From the NCBI GenBank assembly GCA_965213775.1, contig CBDCAC010000004.1, positions 1,054,001 to 1,118,000 on the forward strand: a DNA stretch of 64,000 nucleotides, written 5' to 3'. Positions 63,509-64,000 of this stretch are shown one piece after another. Under the pieces are notes generated by a model that was not told where the DNA came from, did no database searches, and was given only the letters and a program-made list of their open reading frames with translations. The position numbers were made by a program, and so were the translations under genes. Source of the DNA: Lichenicoccus sp965213775 (GTDB taxonomy: Bacteria > Pseudomonadota > Alphaproteobacteria > Acetobacterales > Acetobacteraceae). How positions within the stretch are numbered: position 1 is the first letter of the stretch; each line of letters begins with the position of its first letter.

Positions 63509-64000
63509 CTACCAGCGCGCCCAGACCCTGTCGGCGGCGTCGTAGATGAAGGTCAGCGGCGTCGACGGGGAGATGCCGGACGGCGCGCCGACCACCCTGA
63601 TCCCGGCATGGCTCGGGCGCGGCGTGACGGTCAGGCTGGCGATGCGGCACTCCGACGTGACGTGGCTCACCTGTCCCTGGAACGGATCGGCGGGCAGATT
63701 CCACTCGAAGGCGGCCAGCGCGCCGACGCAGTGCAGGATGGTCCCGTTCGACCGCGCGGGTGCCGCCGCACTCGGGCGGTCCGCCGCGGCCTCCGTCGTG
63801 CCGATGCTGCTGTCGCTCGGCGCGCGCAGCAGCAGGTTGCCCGAGACCGTGTTCAGCTCCGACACGCCGTTCACGCTGTTGGCGGCACGCTGGTTGTAGC
63901 CGCCGCTCCTGTCGAGGACGTCGCTCGCGCCGTTGACCATGTTCCCGGTGATGCCGTTGTAGACGCTGCCGGCGCCGTCCAGCAGCACGTACGGACCGTT
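63509..64000 (-). CDS. Hypothetical protein, truncated by the window edge (possible beta-helix C-terminus)
   Basis: The frame is open to the right edge; the C-terminal 163 residues are visible. Repeated short Asn-turn stretches (SVYNGITGNMVNGASDVLDR, NQRAANSVNGVSELNTVSGN) look like rungs of a right-handed beta-helix, as in pectate lyase-like or tailspike-like surface proteins. The end then becomes a small beta domain (SHVTSECRIASLTVTPRPS, PLTFIYDAADRVWARW). Its stop is nine bases from the stop of the preceding gene, convergent. The family cannot be settled without the missing N-terminus. Confidence 0.5.
   Translation of the reverse strand, partial: NGPYVLLDGAGSVYNGITGNMVNGASDVLDRSGGYNQRAANSVNGVSELNTVSGNLLLRAPSDSSIGTTEAAADRPSAAAPARSNGTILHCVGALAAFEWNLPADPFQGQVSHVTSECRIASLTVTPRPSHAGIRVVGAPSGISPSTPLTFIYDAADRVWARW

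Overview
The window is GC-rich DNA with dense, largely non-overlapping genes, frequent ATGA-type stop/start overlaps and strong high-GC codon bias. It looks like an alphaproteobacterium, most plausibly Acetobacteraceae or another Rhodospirillales. That placement rests on gene style (PaoABC-type molybdo-flavoenzyme, DUF1058-type SH3 protein, AsmA, TonB-dependent catabolic loci) and on three copies of a GC-rich palindromic intergenic element. It is inference; no rRNA or tRNA gene is present to test it.

The left 40 kb reads as an accessory catabolic region. Positions 1-9.3 kb hold a truncated MFS transporter and an M24 peptidase, a decayed IS630-type transposase, a phytanoyl-CoA-dioxygenase-like gene and a frameshifted LysR gene. 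A minus-strand run follows: a small hypothetical gene, an Asp/Glu-racemase/arylmalonate-decarboxylase-like gene, an aldehyde dehydrogenase and a methyltransferase. Positions 9.3-16.2 kb carry a second aldehyde dehydrogenase, a TonB-dependent receptor, and a second M24 + MFS pair that is an inverted paralogue of the pair at the left edge. Positions 16.2-25.6 kb hold an FAD monooxygenase and a tightly coupled nine-gene operon: racemase-like gene, three NodB-type deacetylase paralogues, DHA2 transporter, amidase, AtzG-like small subunit, PEP-mutase-family lyase and cysteine hydrolase. A DUF1330 gene and an IclR regulator sit at its upstream end. The enzymes suggest stepwise degradation of an amide- or ureido-containing or N-heterocyclic compound, but the substrate cannot be read from sequence.

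Positions 27.1-31.4 kb are a graveyard: fragments of about five mobile elements, then a decayed copy of the ALDH-TonB-M24 locus that surrounds an intact SMP-30/gluconolactonase gene, then remnants of a hydantoinase, an aldehyde dehydrogenase and a trypsin-like protease.

Positions 31.6-50.3 kb hold a GMC oxidoreductase with an unusual hydrolase/gluconate-dehydrogenase-subunit-3 fusion, an AsmA protein, a prolyl oligopeptidase, a PaoABC-like aldehyde oxidoreductase, an M20 amidohydrolase, a ribose-type ABC importer and an aldo/keto reductase divergent from a TetR regulator. Positions 51-64 kb look like core genome: pyruvate kinase, an SH3 protein, a DsrE/ThiF pair, an AGE-family epimerase, a radical-SAM/UdgX DNA-repair pair, metK-trmB, a large uncharacterised protein, and a protein running off the right edge.
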